Source of the DNA: Nemophila menziesii
Taxonomy: Eukaryota; Streptophyta; Magnoliopsida; Boraginales; Hydrophyllaceae
Direction of reading: 5' to 3'
Assembly: GCA_029959085.1 (NCBI GenBank)
Contig: JARWIR010000008.1
Coordinates: 1,860,001 to 1,924,000, forward strand
DNA length: 64,000 nucleotides
Shown here piece by piece: positions 23,814-34,519 of the stretch (positions are counted from its first letter, which is position 1; every line of letters begins with the position of its first letter). The translations under genes and the position numbers were made by a program. The notes beneath the pieces were generated by a model. That model had not been told where the DNA came from. It ran no database searches and saw only the letters and a program-made list of their open reading frames with translations.

Positions 23814-25261
23814 GTTACTCATTGCAAGTATCACAGGTCGTATGCAAGTTTTAATGATAAATATAATTCGTTACTTAGAGACTACGAAAGTTAGAGAGAA
23901 CTTATGCAAATATCAAGTGAAAATAAGAAATACGCTGAAAAGAAAAGACTAATGAAATATTTGTTTGGTTTTTAAATAAGAATAATTAACTAAATAAAAT
24001 AAAGAAATGAAAATAAAAAAGAAAAGAAGATAGTATGAGAGTTTCGCTCGAGTTATAACAAGTAATCCTTACTAGCCTTGTTTATTCTAATCATGTAAGG
24101 GAGAATTGTGTGATATGAAATAGCCAGGATTCTATAGTCCTCCTAACCCCTTCCGGGTGGACTTAAGAGGTGACCTAACAATTACCGGGGGACTTAAATA
24201 CCTACGCCACTATGTCCTTATATCAGGTGGTAATGCGCAATGATTGGTGATTAAATAACAAACCCTAATAAATATCATAGTTAGGCAAACCCTTCCGGAT
24301 CACTATAGAAAACTAGACGTTTATGTGGTGTTTCAATAATTAGACACCCCTTTATGGTGACCATCTAACTACTATGGTAATCCTATACATTTGCAACCGC
24401 AAGAACTACAAACAATAAATCAAGACACATAAAACAGAGATTAAAACACTAATTTCATTTTAATGCTAACAACCCAAAATAGATGTAAAACACATCTATG
24501 GTTCATACCCATATTATAAACTCAAGCTAAAATAAATCTATTTCAAACTAGAGAAATAAAAGAAAACAATTACAAATTTGAATACTTGTGAAGGCATGAT
24601 TTGATGTCTAACTTTTTCTGGACTTCTCTTATCTTGTTGTATGCTTCCTCTTGGATTAAGTGTTGGCCAATGATGTGTTTCTACTAGTGCATCTATAGGG
24701 TTTACCAAACCCAAGCTCGAAATCTTGAAGTAGAGGGCAAGTAATAGGACTATTTTCCAAAATAAAATTCCTTTTCTAACATATAGGAGAAGGGAAAAAA
24801 ATGATGCTGTCTTGTCTTGGTCGTAACTTTTTCTTTATTACTCTGATTTTCGCCTACATTATATCAAAACGACCTTGTTGAAAATATCTACACTTTATTA
24901 TAGATCGCTCTTCCAAATTCGAAACCGATTTTGAGTTATATTTACTTTAGCGGACATGGCTGCTGAATTTTCAAATTTACTTGACAACTTTTCCTTTCCT
25001 ATTTTTATCTCCAATTTCCATCCATATCTTCATTCCTTATCTCTTAGAATTGATTTGTCATCTAATTAATTTTCATATATCTTTAAAACTTCACACTTAA
25101 TAAACAAATTAAACCAAATATACTTTAAAAATAATAATTCATCAAATCAAGTCAATAAAGAAAATATAAAAATCTAAATAAAAATTGGTTATTAAAAGTT
25201 CAAATACACCTAAAATGATGTGTCCAACCTAGATTAATTCATCACAAAAAGGGAGACATCA
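23814..25261 (-). repeat. 3' LTR of element B
   Basis: It matches 45,073-46,480 ('tatcac.ggtc.tatgcaag', 'gtgaccatctaactac', 'tgcaaccgcaagaactac'). On the minus strand it starts TGATGTCTCC at 25,261 after a decayed polypurine tract. The distal 75 bp, including the TGGTGTC border, are missing where it abuts LTR C. Confidence 0.85.
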
Positions 25262-26118
25262 AGACCCCCACCTCAAAGTTGTATCGTCATGATAATAAAG
25301 ATAAAAACAGTAGGGTAGTCTAGTAATAAATAGAGAAGAAGAAGAATAAAAAACAATGAATGATCCTAGAGCAACATATCTAAAAAGTCTCACGTAATAA
25401 TGCTAAAAAATAATGCACATGTATGCTTAATATACACATAATCAACAATCCATAAATTCAATTCAGATTAAATTCACAATACCAAAAGGAGAGGTCTTCA
25501 ACTCAGTTCGTGTTTATGGCTATAGGGTGATCACAGGTCCTAATATAGTATCCTATGGTCCACTCACCTATTCCCTATTTGATCCATTGTTCCTCCACCA
25601 AGTAACTAGAAATCCTAATGTCGTTATGGTTATAACGTGGCTTAGGGACGGTATGGTATGTTTAAATAATGAAAAGTAAATTTTTTGCTCTTTACTCACA
25701 TTCCATCAACGAATCGCCCTAGAGCTTGAGTTTCACCCGAAGAAGTTCTCACTCAACCCAATTTTTGATGCTTTTATTTGCATCCCCAAATAACCCAAGT
25801 AAGACCTTTTATGTTGATAATAAATTCCACTTTGCCGGTCCAAATATAATCAATCTTTTCATATCAATTTTTTTCTCTTTTGTAATGTAGCAATGACTCT
25901 CTTTTTAAAGTTGAGATATCATGCTATTTTTCATATATTCTTTTTTTTCATGCTTTTCATAGCTTTTTTCATTTACTTTTACCTCGACAAAGGGTTAAAA
26001 TAATAAATTCATCATCAATAATATCACAATTACAATTTCTGAATCCCAATGTTTTCCAATGATGAAACCCACCACCCCAAACTCAAGCTCTAAAACAACT
26101 TGTCCCAGGTTTGCAATT
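25262..26118 (-). mobile_element. Element B, 3' internal non-coding part
   Basis: It aligns with 27,653-28,565 of element A and, reversed, with 1-902. The polypurine tract at 25,263-25,280 differs from that of A and D by one base (acctcaaag). Its last five bases, caatt (26,114-26,118), are one half of the target-site duplication of element A. Confidence 0.85.
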
Positions 26119-27652
26119 TGGTGTCGCCTAGGGTGTGATAAAATAAGATAAATAATAAGTCAGAAAACAATGCACTCTCACCCTAGACAGGCACAGTACT
26201 GCAAGTATTACAGGACGAATGCAAATTTTAATGATAAGTTGAGTTCGTTCTTAGGGACTTAGTGTGTTAATCGAATGGGTAGCAATAACGAGTAAGAAGT
26301 AATTAATTAAAAGATAGGAAAATAAAGAGAGAATAATTCGAAAAAATTAATTAAACTAAGAAAAATAAAAGACAATAAAATAAATATGAAGAAATATGAG
26401 ATAAGAAGTATAGCTTAGGTTTTGGTAGTATGCACTAATCCTTCTAATATTTTCTATCAAATCTAGTTAATATGGGAGGTAATTAACTCTTAGATACTTA
26501 GTCAGGATTCTAAATTCCCATACCTTAGACCTTGAGAGCAACTAAGGGTGCTACGGACACACCACGAGGCTGGTTCAAGTATGGTTTTCCTGCGCTACTA
26601 GGGCCCTAAGCAATCAATTTCCATACATGGTGATAGTGATTAAATTATACCTTGACTATATAGTTAGAATTAGTGTTGTCAGGACAAATATCGACACTAG
26701 ACGTTATGTTGTGTTTCAATAATTAGACACCCAGCTAAGGAGATCATCTAACTACTATTAAGGTAATCCTATACTCGTGCACTAGCAAGGAAAACAGATA
26801 TTAAATCAAAACACATAAACAAATATATAGGTAAGCAGCTAATATCAGATTAAAACATAAAATTCCCAAAGAAACTTAGATAGAAAGAAATTAGAATTCA
26901 TAGATTATACATGATGCAAAACCCAAGATATGGGAAGTTTAGTTCATAGCTGAAGGAATAAACTAAAGGAAATAATAAAAGACATCATCTTGCTCTCTAC
27001 AATAATTTTGATGAATAAAACCTTAAGGACTAATTACTATGAGGCAAGGATGATTTACAAGTGATATAAGGGTGTATTTATAGGTGTTTAGAAGACCTAA
27101 TTCGTTTTCTTGAAGGAGAAGGTAAGTAGCGGACTCCAAGTCCAACTCAAATTCGTAACCTTAAAACATGAAATCAGGCCCGTTTTTGTTTTGGTCCTAG
27201 CAGCTTCAATACTCATTCATTTGATGCGTATGAGTAGTCCAAATTCATCGTCTTGGAATGATCTTCAACTTTGCTCTTGACCGTTTCTCCAAATTCCACA
27301 CCAATTTTGAGGTATAAGCTGAGTTGTGGTAGTAGGTGCTGAAATTTAGATTTAAGACAGCTTTTCCTTTATGTTTTTAGCTTTTCTTTCCTTATCTCCA
27401 ATTACCATGATCATCTCTTTCCATATCTCTTAGTCTTTGACTTGGAATATAGTTAATCTCCATAATTATCTTTAAAGCTTCACACTAAATAAATAATTAA
27501 ACCCGATATTCTCTAAAAATAATAATTTACTAAATCAAGACTCAAAATAGGAAAGTGTAACATTTCTCAAGAAAATTGATTAGAAAGACTTCTAAATCAC
27601 TAAAAATGATGTCTCATATTAACATAAAGCTATCACAAATGAGGAGACATCA
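26119..27652 (-). repeat. 3' LTR of element A
   Basis: The LTR is 1,534 bp and pairs with 34,520-36,029. Near 26,531 it keeps about 20 bp missing from its partner near 34,937. The minus-strand TATA-like box is at 27,075-27,082 (tataaata). The 46-bp terminal hairpin occupies 27,607-27,652. Confidence 0.9.
27607..27652 (-). promoter_or_regulatory. 46-bp LTR-terminal hairpin (A, 3' LTR)
   Basis: TGATGTCTC at the LTR start pairs with GAGACATCA at the inner side. Spacing is identical to the other four LTRs although the loop sequence differs. Confidence 0.7.
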
Positions 27653-27653
27653 A

Positions 27654-27669
27654 GACCCCCAACTCAAAG
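27654..27669 (-). other. Polypurine tract of element A
   Basis: On the minus strand it reads CTTTGAGTTGGGGGTC, one base before the 3' LTR. An identical 16-mer serves element D, and a further identical copy lies inside A at 30,467-30,482. Confidence 0.85.
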
Positions 27670-29250
27670 TTGTACCGTCCCGATACAATAAAGATAAAAA
27701 CAAAGGGAAGTCTATAAATGCACACCTAGGTAATTTTCAACACAAAAGGAAGAACATAGCAGATTATATAGAATAGACATAAGGCAACAACTTAGAAAAT
27801 TTCATGCAATAATATACATAAACTACATACCTGTATACTTCTCATATCCATAGTCAACACGGTTTTGAATTCAAGATCAGATTAGTTTCGCAATGTAAGA
27901 AGGATTGGGACTTTACTCAGTTCACCAAGGAAGCTATAGATTGTTCATCGATCTTCACTAGTATCCAAAGATCCAATTAACTACTCTCTAATGTCTCAAT
28001 CACTTCTCGATTACATAGCAAAGAATCAAAAGGTCTTTAAGGTTGTAATGTAGGCTTAGGGACGGTATGATAGTATATTTGGATAATTTAGAGTAAGCTT
28101 TTGGCTCTCTCCTCACTAGCCATCAACGAATCGCCCCAGAGCTTGAGTTACTCTCATAAAACGGTTCTCACTCAACCCAATGAATTCTTTGATGCACAAT
28201 TTAGCATCCCCAATAACCCAATTAAAGCATAAGATGTTCACTTAAAAAGTTCACTTTGCCGGTCTGAATATTTATATTTTCTTTTCAAATCAATTTCTTC
28301 AGCTATGACTCTCTTTTTAATGTTGAGATATCACGCTATTTTTTCATATATATACTTTTTCTTTTCTTTTTATGCCCTTGTTGGCAAATTTAGCTCGTAG
28401 GTTTTTTTCATTCACTATAACCCCGACAAAGGGTTACAATATTAACTTGTGAACCATTATCAATATAATAACAGAGCACAATTAATAAGCTCAAAAATCC
28501 AATATCAATAACAATTCCCATAATGGTTGACCCACCACCCCAAACTCAAGCTCTAAAACAACTGTCTATGCATCGCGATTCGAGTGCGGGTCATATGGAA
28601 AAGTCCTACAATCTAAAGGGATATGGCTTATAGTGTGTTTCAATAAAAATCTTTAGAAAGACTAGAAGGGGCTGAAAAGGATATAGCATATAAAATCAAA
28701 TAACAAGGTGAGAAGGTATAAAAAAGCTTCAAGTGGCTTCAATATGAAAGAACTACCTTAATCACTTTCTACACCATGTAATTTCTTTATTTTCTTACCT
28801 TTAGCACTTTCATCAAATGGGTTTGTCAACTAGCTTGGATCTCATGGACTACACACTTCTCAAGGTTCCCTGGGATCGAACATACTTTCTATCGCATTGC
28901 TCACTAATCTTTTCGTTACTATCAAGGTGTGTTTTCCTACAAATACTCAAAGCATACAAAATAAAATAGCTTATAAACATACTACTTACTATCATCAATT
29001 CACTGAGCTTATGCTTTCAAGCTATTAAACACACTATACATCTAATTCCCATGTATCAAAAATTTTAATTTCTACCTAAAAACAGAAAAATGGAGACGAG
29101 AGACAACGAATCCCCACACCCCCAACTCAAAAATGAACCGTGTCCCCACGACTCGAAAAAGACTCGAAAAAGACTCGAAACAGAAATTAAAATTAGCAGA
29201 TAAAAGCATTTACAGAAATGGTAAGGAAGAAAGAGAACATACTCTCGAGG
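27670..29250 (-). mobile_element. Element A, 3' internal non-coding region
   Basis: No coding region is seen. It contains further purine tracts of the same kind (28,531-28,550 and 29,114-29,133) and the segment 'cgattcgagtgcggg' near 28,577, whose counterpart in element B is the A insertion site. Confidence 0.7.
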
Positions 29251-29892
29251 CTATTGCCTCGCATTATTGACATCCAAGATAGGATTTGCTTGATCTTTCG
29301 TTAATTGCTCAAGGAGTGTCATGATGTGTACTTGATTGGCTTTGGTTTGTGCCACATCATTGGCTAAGGAAGTTTGAGCTGCTTCGAAATTGTTTAAACG
29401 CTCCTCCATCTTCTCTTGCCAACTTTGCTCCTTTTCTTCTTTCGAGACTTGTGTAAAAACCGCTCCTCTCAAGACTTTCATGATCCAAGCATTATCAATA
29501 TAACACTTTTTAAATTCAAATTTCTCTTCTTCACCCAAAACAACATTCGCTTTTTGCACAAGACACGTGATCATAGTAGGATATTTAACATTATAAACCG
29601 ATTTAGGAGAGACCGAAAATCGCATCACCTCCTCAAAGATCAATTGTGCCACATCCACTTCTTCTCCTCTCAAAATACAATTTAAAAGTAGAGCGTTCTT
29701 CTTAGTCAAATCCAAAGTTCGTGTGATTCCAAAGACATTAGGAATAAGGAAATTGTGCCAAACTCTCGTATCCAGTTGAAGATATTTGTAAGGCCAAGGT
29801 GACTTCAATTCTCCCTTATGTGATTGCACTTTCTCCTTGTCTAAAACATGCTCAAAAAGTAATTCCTCATCAAAGATTTTTTGTTTAGCCAC
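29251..29892 (-). CDS. Element A 3' ORF, plant-transposon-protein-like domain
   Basis: This is a 213-residue frame. It resembles the 'putative plant transposon protein' domain often found 3' of pol in Athila-type elements. A central segment of about residues 30-150 reads as an alpha/beta-like fold (WHNFLIPN, LLLNCILRGEEVDVAQLI, YPTMITCLV). The last 50 residues are Gln/Glu-rich and look coiled-coil. There is no signal peptide or membrane segment, so an envelope-like role is not supported. Upstream sequence of the same protein seems to continue to about 30,030 but is interrupted by stops, so the start at 29,892 is probably internal. The function of these ORFs is not established. Confidence 0.6.
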   Translation of the reverse strand: MAKQKIFDEELLFEHVLDKEKVQSHKGELKSPWPYKYLQLDTRVWHNFLIPNVFGITRTLDLTKKNALLLNCILRGEEVDVAQLIFEEVMRFSVSPKSVYNVKYPTMITCLVQKANVVLGEEEKFEFKKCYIDNAWIMKVLRGAVFTQVSKEEKEQSWQEKMEERLNNFEAAQTSLANDVAQTKANQVHIMTLLEQLTKDQANPILDVNNARQ

Positions 29893-30123
29893 CGCTTCAC
29901 TATACTTGCAAGGTCCAATGAATTTCTTAAACTGGAAGTGGTTTCTAATCTTTTGAACTGTGAAAGGAACTATCTTTCCTCTAATCGGAACACAACCTTC
30001 ACTATCTCAGCTACAGAGGCCTAAATAGAACTCTAAAATTAACTCATGACATAATTTAGAACGTCTTACCATGAACGTAGACCAACCCAATCTTTCACCA
30101 ATCTTGAAGAATCTCTTATATTC

Positions 30124-30480
30124 TCATGTACCACCTTCTTCAGCGAATAATTTCTCATAAGCAAAAGGTAGTTTCTTTAATTGTTTTTCTGCAGAAGCTA
30201 TCAAGGCCTTTGAAGCTTCCTCTGTATCTATGGGTGTAGGACCTTTAAAAAGAAGAGGTTTTGTTCTCTTTTTGGGAATAAGTGAAACCCTTTTACCCAT
30301 TAAATCGAACATATCTAACTTATCTCCTTCTTCAACATCGATTTTACCCTTAGCTTTGGAACTAGAACTTTTGTTACTTGATTTCTTCTCAATTGAACCC
30401 ATTACCTTGCTTTTCTTCACCTCCCTCTTATTAGATAATGTTTCAGTTCTTTTATTCATCTCAATTGACCCCCAACTCAA
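30124..30480 (-). CDS. Element A 3' ORF, N-terminal Lys/Ser-rich part
   Basis: This is a 118-residue frame, basic and Ser/Lys-rich in its first half (KKSSNKSSSSKAKGK at about residues 32-46), then RVSLIPKKRT and a helix ending AYEKLFAEEG. Similar basic N-termini precede the transposon-protein domain in Athila relatives, so this and 29,251-29,892 were probably one protein, now split by stops between 29,893 and 30,123. The purine tract copy at 30,467-30,482 overlaps its first codons. Confidence 0.55.
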   Translation of the reverse strand: MSWGSIEMNKRTETLSNKREVKKSKVMGSIEKKSSNKSSSSKAKGKIDVEEGDKLDMFDLMGKRVSLIPKKRTKPLLFKGPTPIDTEEASKALIASAEKQLKKLPFAYEKLFAEEGGT

Positions 30481-30482
30481 AG
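30467..30482 (-). other. Internal exact copy of the polypurine tract
   Basis: The 16-mer gacccccaactcaaag on the plus strand is identical to that at 27,654-27,669. It sits about 2.8 kb upstream of the 3' LTR, where a second plus-strand primer could act. Confidence 0.7.
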
Positions 30483-30906
30483 ATTTAACAACTCTTGAAA
30501 TTTGAACTTTTGAATTATTGGTTGAACAAGCATGAATTGGTTTAGGAAAGGTGAAATGATGATGAATCTCTATGTGGGTAAGATGAATTCTTGATGGATT
30601 GGTATGTATTTAAGAAATTGTAGGATAAATTTTGAAAATTTAAGCTTTTGATTCTTCAATCTCAATGTGTTTGGTGAGAATTGGGTGCTTGAATCTTCTT
30701 TATAATGATGTGGAGAGATGATTTGATGTGTTTTTATGATGATTGGGTAGTGTTTTGATGTTTGGGGAAGGTTTGAATGAGCTTCAATGGAGTTGGGAGA
30801 GGTTTGGAGAAGAAAGAGAGGCTTAAGGATTAGTAATTTCGGAATAATACCAACCTCTTTCTTTTATAACCTAAAAACGAAGCTCTTTTCTCTCTCCAGC
30901 GGCGCT

Positions 30907-31272
30907 GGGCGGTATACCGGCCGTACGGCCCGGTATGCCGGTGCTGGAGCTACTTGATTCCCGAGTTACGTCAAAATACCCGAGGTCTAGGCACGTGGGC
31001 ACGGGTTTTCTTTTGGCCGGTATACAGGCGCTAGGGCCTGGCATACCAGTGCTGCTGTTGTTCGACTTGGACCTCTCGGCAATAAACAAGTTATGATACC
31101 CGTGGGCACGGGTTTTGACCTGGCCGGTATGCCGAAGATTCCTCCCGGCATGCCGGTGGTGACATCTCTTGTTTCTGGACCTCTCGGCATAAAACACGTG
31201 GCTTACCCCGTGGGCTTGGGTTTTCTGCTCGCTGGTATACCGGAAAAATCGGCCGGTATGCCGGTGAGGCAA
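30907..31272. repeat. 107-bp GC-rich palindromic tandem repeat in element A
   Basis: Units begin with ggtat cores in c/gcggtat or ccggtat at 30,909, 31,017, 31,124 and 31,232, a period of 107-108 bp, about 3.4 copies. Each unit holds two ccggtatgccgg-like palindromes and a 'gtgggcacgggtttt' segment. The island is much more GC-rich than its surroundings. It lies between the integrase C-terminus and the 3' ORFs. Confidence 0.85.
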
Positions 31273-31495
31273 TCTGAATATTCTATAAACTCACGTTTTT
31301 CCTCCCGAACTCGATTTTTCTAACACCTAAACATGAAAACACTAATACCTTTCTCAAATATGCAATATCAACTAAGAACAACTAAACTAAATTTAAACTA
31401 AAAATGTAAAAAGCATAAAAACATAAAAAATTGCGGGTTGTCTCCCGTACAACACTTTTATTTAACGTCTTTTAAAGTCAGACGCGTTACCTCAA

Positions 31496-32218
31496 TCAAG
31501 ATTTGCGAATATAGCCTCCCCAACAACGAGTTAGGCTATGAACGTCAACTAATCTGCGCTTTATCCCCTTCTTGGGTCGAATTTCTATCACCTTGGCTGA
31601 AACAACCTTAGTGACAATGAATGGTCCAATCCACGAGTCTTTAAAACTTCGTGGCCTATTTTCGCGTTTGTGAGCTTTCCATAGAACTTCATGGCCAAAC
31701 CCAAACTCAATGTTTGGCTCAGTATCCATAGGTTTTAAGTGGATTTTCTCTGTAGGGACTTTGTGATGTGGAAGGTTGTGGATGACAGGAACGGTGGGAT
31801 CTAACTTCCTTGGTTTCTTACCCAAGACATAGAAGGTCTCAGATACGTTTTTAGCATGAAGGGTAATGGTCCCTTCTTGGAAGTTGATGACACTTTGACT
31901 TGTGGCCATGAAAGGCCGTCCAAGTATGATAGGAACCTGCTTATCTGCATCAAACTCAAGTATAGCAAATTCAATAGGGATGGCGATACTAACTGCTCGG
32001 ACTAAGACGTCCTCCACTGTTCCCCATGTCTTGGTAACTGAGTTGTCAGCAAACTGCAATTTCACTGGAGCTTTCTCTAATTTCTGAAGTCCAAGTCTCT
32101 CGAACACGGACTTAGCCATAAGATTCACACCTGAACCCATATCGTACATAGCTTTCACCTTGAGCATACCATTTATTTGAATAGGAAGGTTAAAGCTTCC
32201 CGGATCTTTGAGTTTCAA
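31496..32218 (-). CDS. Element A protease joined to integrase C-terminus
   Basis: This is a 240-residue frame. Residues 26-34 read DMGSGVNLM, the D-x-G active-site region of a retropepsin-like protease (Athila proteins often have D-x-G-A-S). ILGRPF at 98-103 is the second conserved protease block. From about residue 165 the sequence changes to that of the integrase C-terminal domain: GHEVLWKAHK, SWIGPF near 198, and VDVHSLTRCW near the end. Reverse transcriptase, RNase H and the integrase catalytic core, which should lie between, are absent and the frame stays open across the join. Element B shows the full-length arrangement. The true protein start lies further upstream in gag-pol. Catalytic activity is uncertain because Ser follows the active-site Gly. 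Confidence 0.8.
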   Translation of the reverse strand: MKLKDPGSFNLPIQINGMLKVKAMYDMGSGVNLMAKSVFERLGLQKLEKAPVKLQFADNSVTKTWGTVEDVLVRAVSIAIPIEFAILEFDADKQVPIILGRPFMATSQSVINFQEGTITLHAKNVSETFYVLGKKPRKLDPTVPVIHNLPHHKVPTEKIHLKPMDTEPNIEFGFGHEVLWKAHKRENRPRSFKDSWIGPFIVTKVVSAKVIEIRPKKGIKRRLVDVHSLTRCWGGYIRKS

Positions 32219-32250
32219 TGGTAACTCTCTTTCACTTCTTCTTGAGACTC

Positions 32251-34363
32251 TCAGGTTCTCTCTTGGGGACCTACACTCGCTTCTTTCTCAGGATTAACTT
32301 GCGTAAAAACTTGTTGCGGTGTAAGCCCTTTCTTTGCAATCTCAAGCATTTGGGCGTTAATATTTTCAGGAGTGTACGCCTCTACAAATGACTTGAGTTC
32401 AGTGTCACCCTTTGGATTTGTATTAAGAATAGTTGATGACACTGTTCGACCAACAAGTGGTGAGTCCACCTTCTCTTCTTCTTTCTCTTCTTGCACAGCA
32501 GGTGCAACTTCAACTTCAACTCTTGGTTCCTCCTTTGAGGCTTCTTCCTCTTTCTCTTTAGCCAGCTCAGCTTGAAAATCCATAACCGATCTAATCTCCT
32601 CTTACATATACTTCAGAAGCTGTATAAATTCGGATTTATCTGAATCTTCCTCCACATCACTCTCAGAACAGTTAGAGTCCACGGGGCTAGACTTGGTTGG
32701 TTCGTCTTCGGTACTCGTGACCTCCACGGCACTAACGGCAGCATGTGGTACTTCCTTTTCTTCTTGAATTTTAACGCAAATAGCCTTACAAGCTTCAAAC
32801 CAAACATGGTCATCACCTCCTTCGACAACCTTCAATTCTCTATGTTCCATAATGTTTGTAAGAACTTAGTTCATTTGTTCTACTTTAGTACCTAAAATCT
32901 GAATTGAAGCTCCTTGTTCTCGTAACTTCTCGCTCTGAGTGTCCATCTTCATGGTCAAAAGATCCATGATCTTTGTTAATTGTTGATTATCCGTAGAAAC
33001 CTCTTGAGGATACTGTGGTAAGGCTTTCTGATCTAATGAATCGGCATAGGCATCTTGAACAGGCTGTTGTGGGGGACCAGGTCTATTCTGATATTGATTT
33101 TGATACTGACCTCTTGGTTGAAAAAAGTTGTTTTGGGGACGTGGTTGATAATGACCAGGATTAGCGGCCCCCTGAGGATTTGAATATTGAATACCCGGAT
33201 GGTTTCGGTTACCAAACTGGTAACCTCCTCGGTTGGATATGAAATAAACAGATCGTGAATTTCCTTCGCACTCTTCCAAAGTATGATTATTAACCCCACA
33301 TTGTTGACAACCTTGTGCTTCTTGCACTACATTCGATGTGGCTAAATTTTTCTGCATCTCAAGCTTAAGTTCTTTAATTTGATTTTCTAATGTGGCTATT
33401 TGAGCGGAGTTTTTGCAGTTCCTGCGTCTAAACGAAGCGTACCTCGGGTCTTTGCAACAGGAGCTCGCGAAGATGGCCAACTCCTTTCTTGTTCAATAAT
33501 ATTTTCCAAAACCTCGGTAGCTTCACCAAGATCCATAGACACGAAATTCCCTTTTCCAATGTTATCCACCTTCAATCTACCTTCTCTGTTGATACCTTCC
33601 TAAAATATATCTAACTGTAAAGAGGGGGTATAACCATGGAGCGGACATCTAGCTAAATTTTTTTGAAACCTTGTCCATGTTTCTCCTACTTCTTCTCCAT
33701 CTTCTTGACAGAACTTCGCAAGCTCGCTTTGGTCTTCGAGTCTCATACTCTTCGGATAAAAACGGTTAAAGAATACGGCTTGAAGTTCTGTCCATGAATT
33801 AATTGTCCCTGGTGGTTGCCTATTTAGCCACTCACCAGCTCTACCGGTTAGAAAGAACGAAAACATATGACAATACAGTTGCTCGCGTGTAATGCCTGGA
33901 GTAACATAAGGATCACAAATCTGCATAAACTTCTGAATCGCTCTTAATGGATCTTGAATTGATGTACCACTATAGAGTCCAAACTTTGAAACTGACTGAG
34001 CATAACCGGAATGGGTCGAAATTTGATATTTTGGATCTCCGGAGGACGGTAACCTATCGGTTGAACATGAAACGACACTCTCAAGCCAGAAAGGTCTTGT
34101 TTAACTCGGTTCTGATTAAAATTGTTGTGACCGTTACCTCTTCCTAGTAGTTGTTGTCCCTGTTGTTGTCCACAAGGTGGGACAAGTGGTGGTGGGCCTC
34201 CTGGTGGAACGAATGGTTGTCCTCCAAGTGGGATAAGTGGTGGATATAACTGCTCTTGTACGCCTGCCATAGCTCTTCTTAAGGCTCTTTCCTCGCGAAG
34301 ACGTTGGTTACAAGGTCTAAAGCTCCTCTCAGGCTCCGGTAACGGAGGCCAAGAATTAATCAC
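32251..34363 (-). pseudogene. Element A gag, frameshifted
   Basis: Successive minus-strand frames cover one gag: 33,944-34,363 (Pro-rich N-terminus after MINSWPPLPEPERSF), 33,600-33,926 (Retrotrans_gag core with GRAGEWLNRQPPGTI and FFNRFYPKSM), 32,866-33,480 (Gln/Asn/Pro-rich linker), 32,602-32,850 and 32,251-32,583 (acidic tail). A CCHC zinc knuckle, C-x2-C-x4-H-x4-C, lies at about 33,268-33,309. The frames change between 33,944 and 33,926 and again before 33,480, and stops fall at 32,851-32,866 and 32,584-32,601. Despite this, gag is far better preserved than in element B. Its role would be packaging of element RNA in cytoplasmic particles. Confidence 0.85.
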
Positions 34364-34495
34364 TGTGAAACTTGAAAAAGACTAAAGCACACCACAAGCT
34401 TAAATCCGGAAAAACAAAAACTAAATACTGAAAAATAAAAATTAATTAAAAACTACTACTCGCAATAGATAACCCACATGCTAACGAGACACAAG

Positions 34496-34513
34496 TCCCT
34501 GGCAGCGGCGCCA
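34496..34513 (-). other. Primer binding site of element A (tRNA-Asp type)
   Basis: The minus strand reads TGGCGCCGCTGCCAGGGA, 6 bases after the 5' LTR. It matches the complement of the 3' end of plant tRNA-Asp(GUC) at 16 of 18 positions by memory of that tRNA. This primer type is characteristic of Athila elements. Confidence 0.8.
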
Positions 34514-34519
34514 AAAACT

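Noticed and set aside
23767..23952. 61-codon plus-strand frame
   Set aside because: It spans the LTR C/LTR B junction and is built from non-coding LTR sequence.
29251..30480. Envelope-like protein of an endogenous retrovirus-type Athila
   Set aside because: The location fits, but no signal peptide or transmembrane segment is visible and the sequence looks like the plant transposon-protein domain.
30871..31272. 133-codon minus-strand frame with His/Arg-rich repeated peptides, and a 76-codon plus-strand frame opposite
   Set aside because: Both are translations of the GC-rich 107-bp tandem repeats. Open frames on both strands reflect composition and period, and there is no domain.
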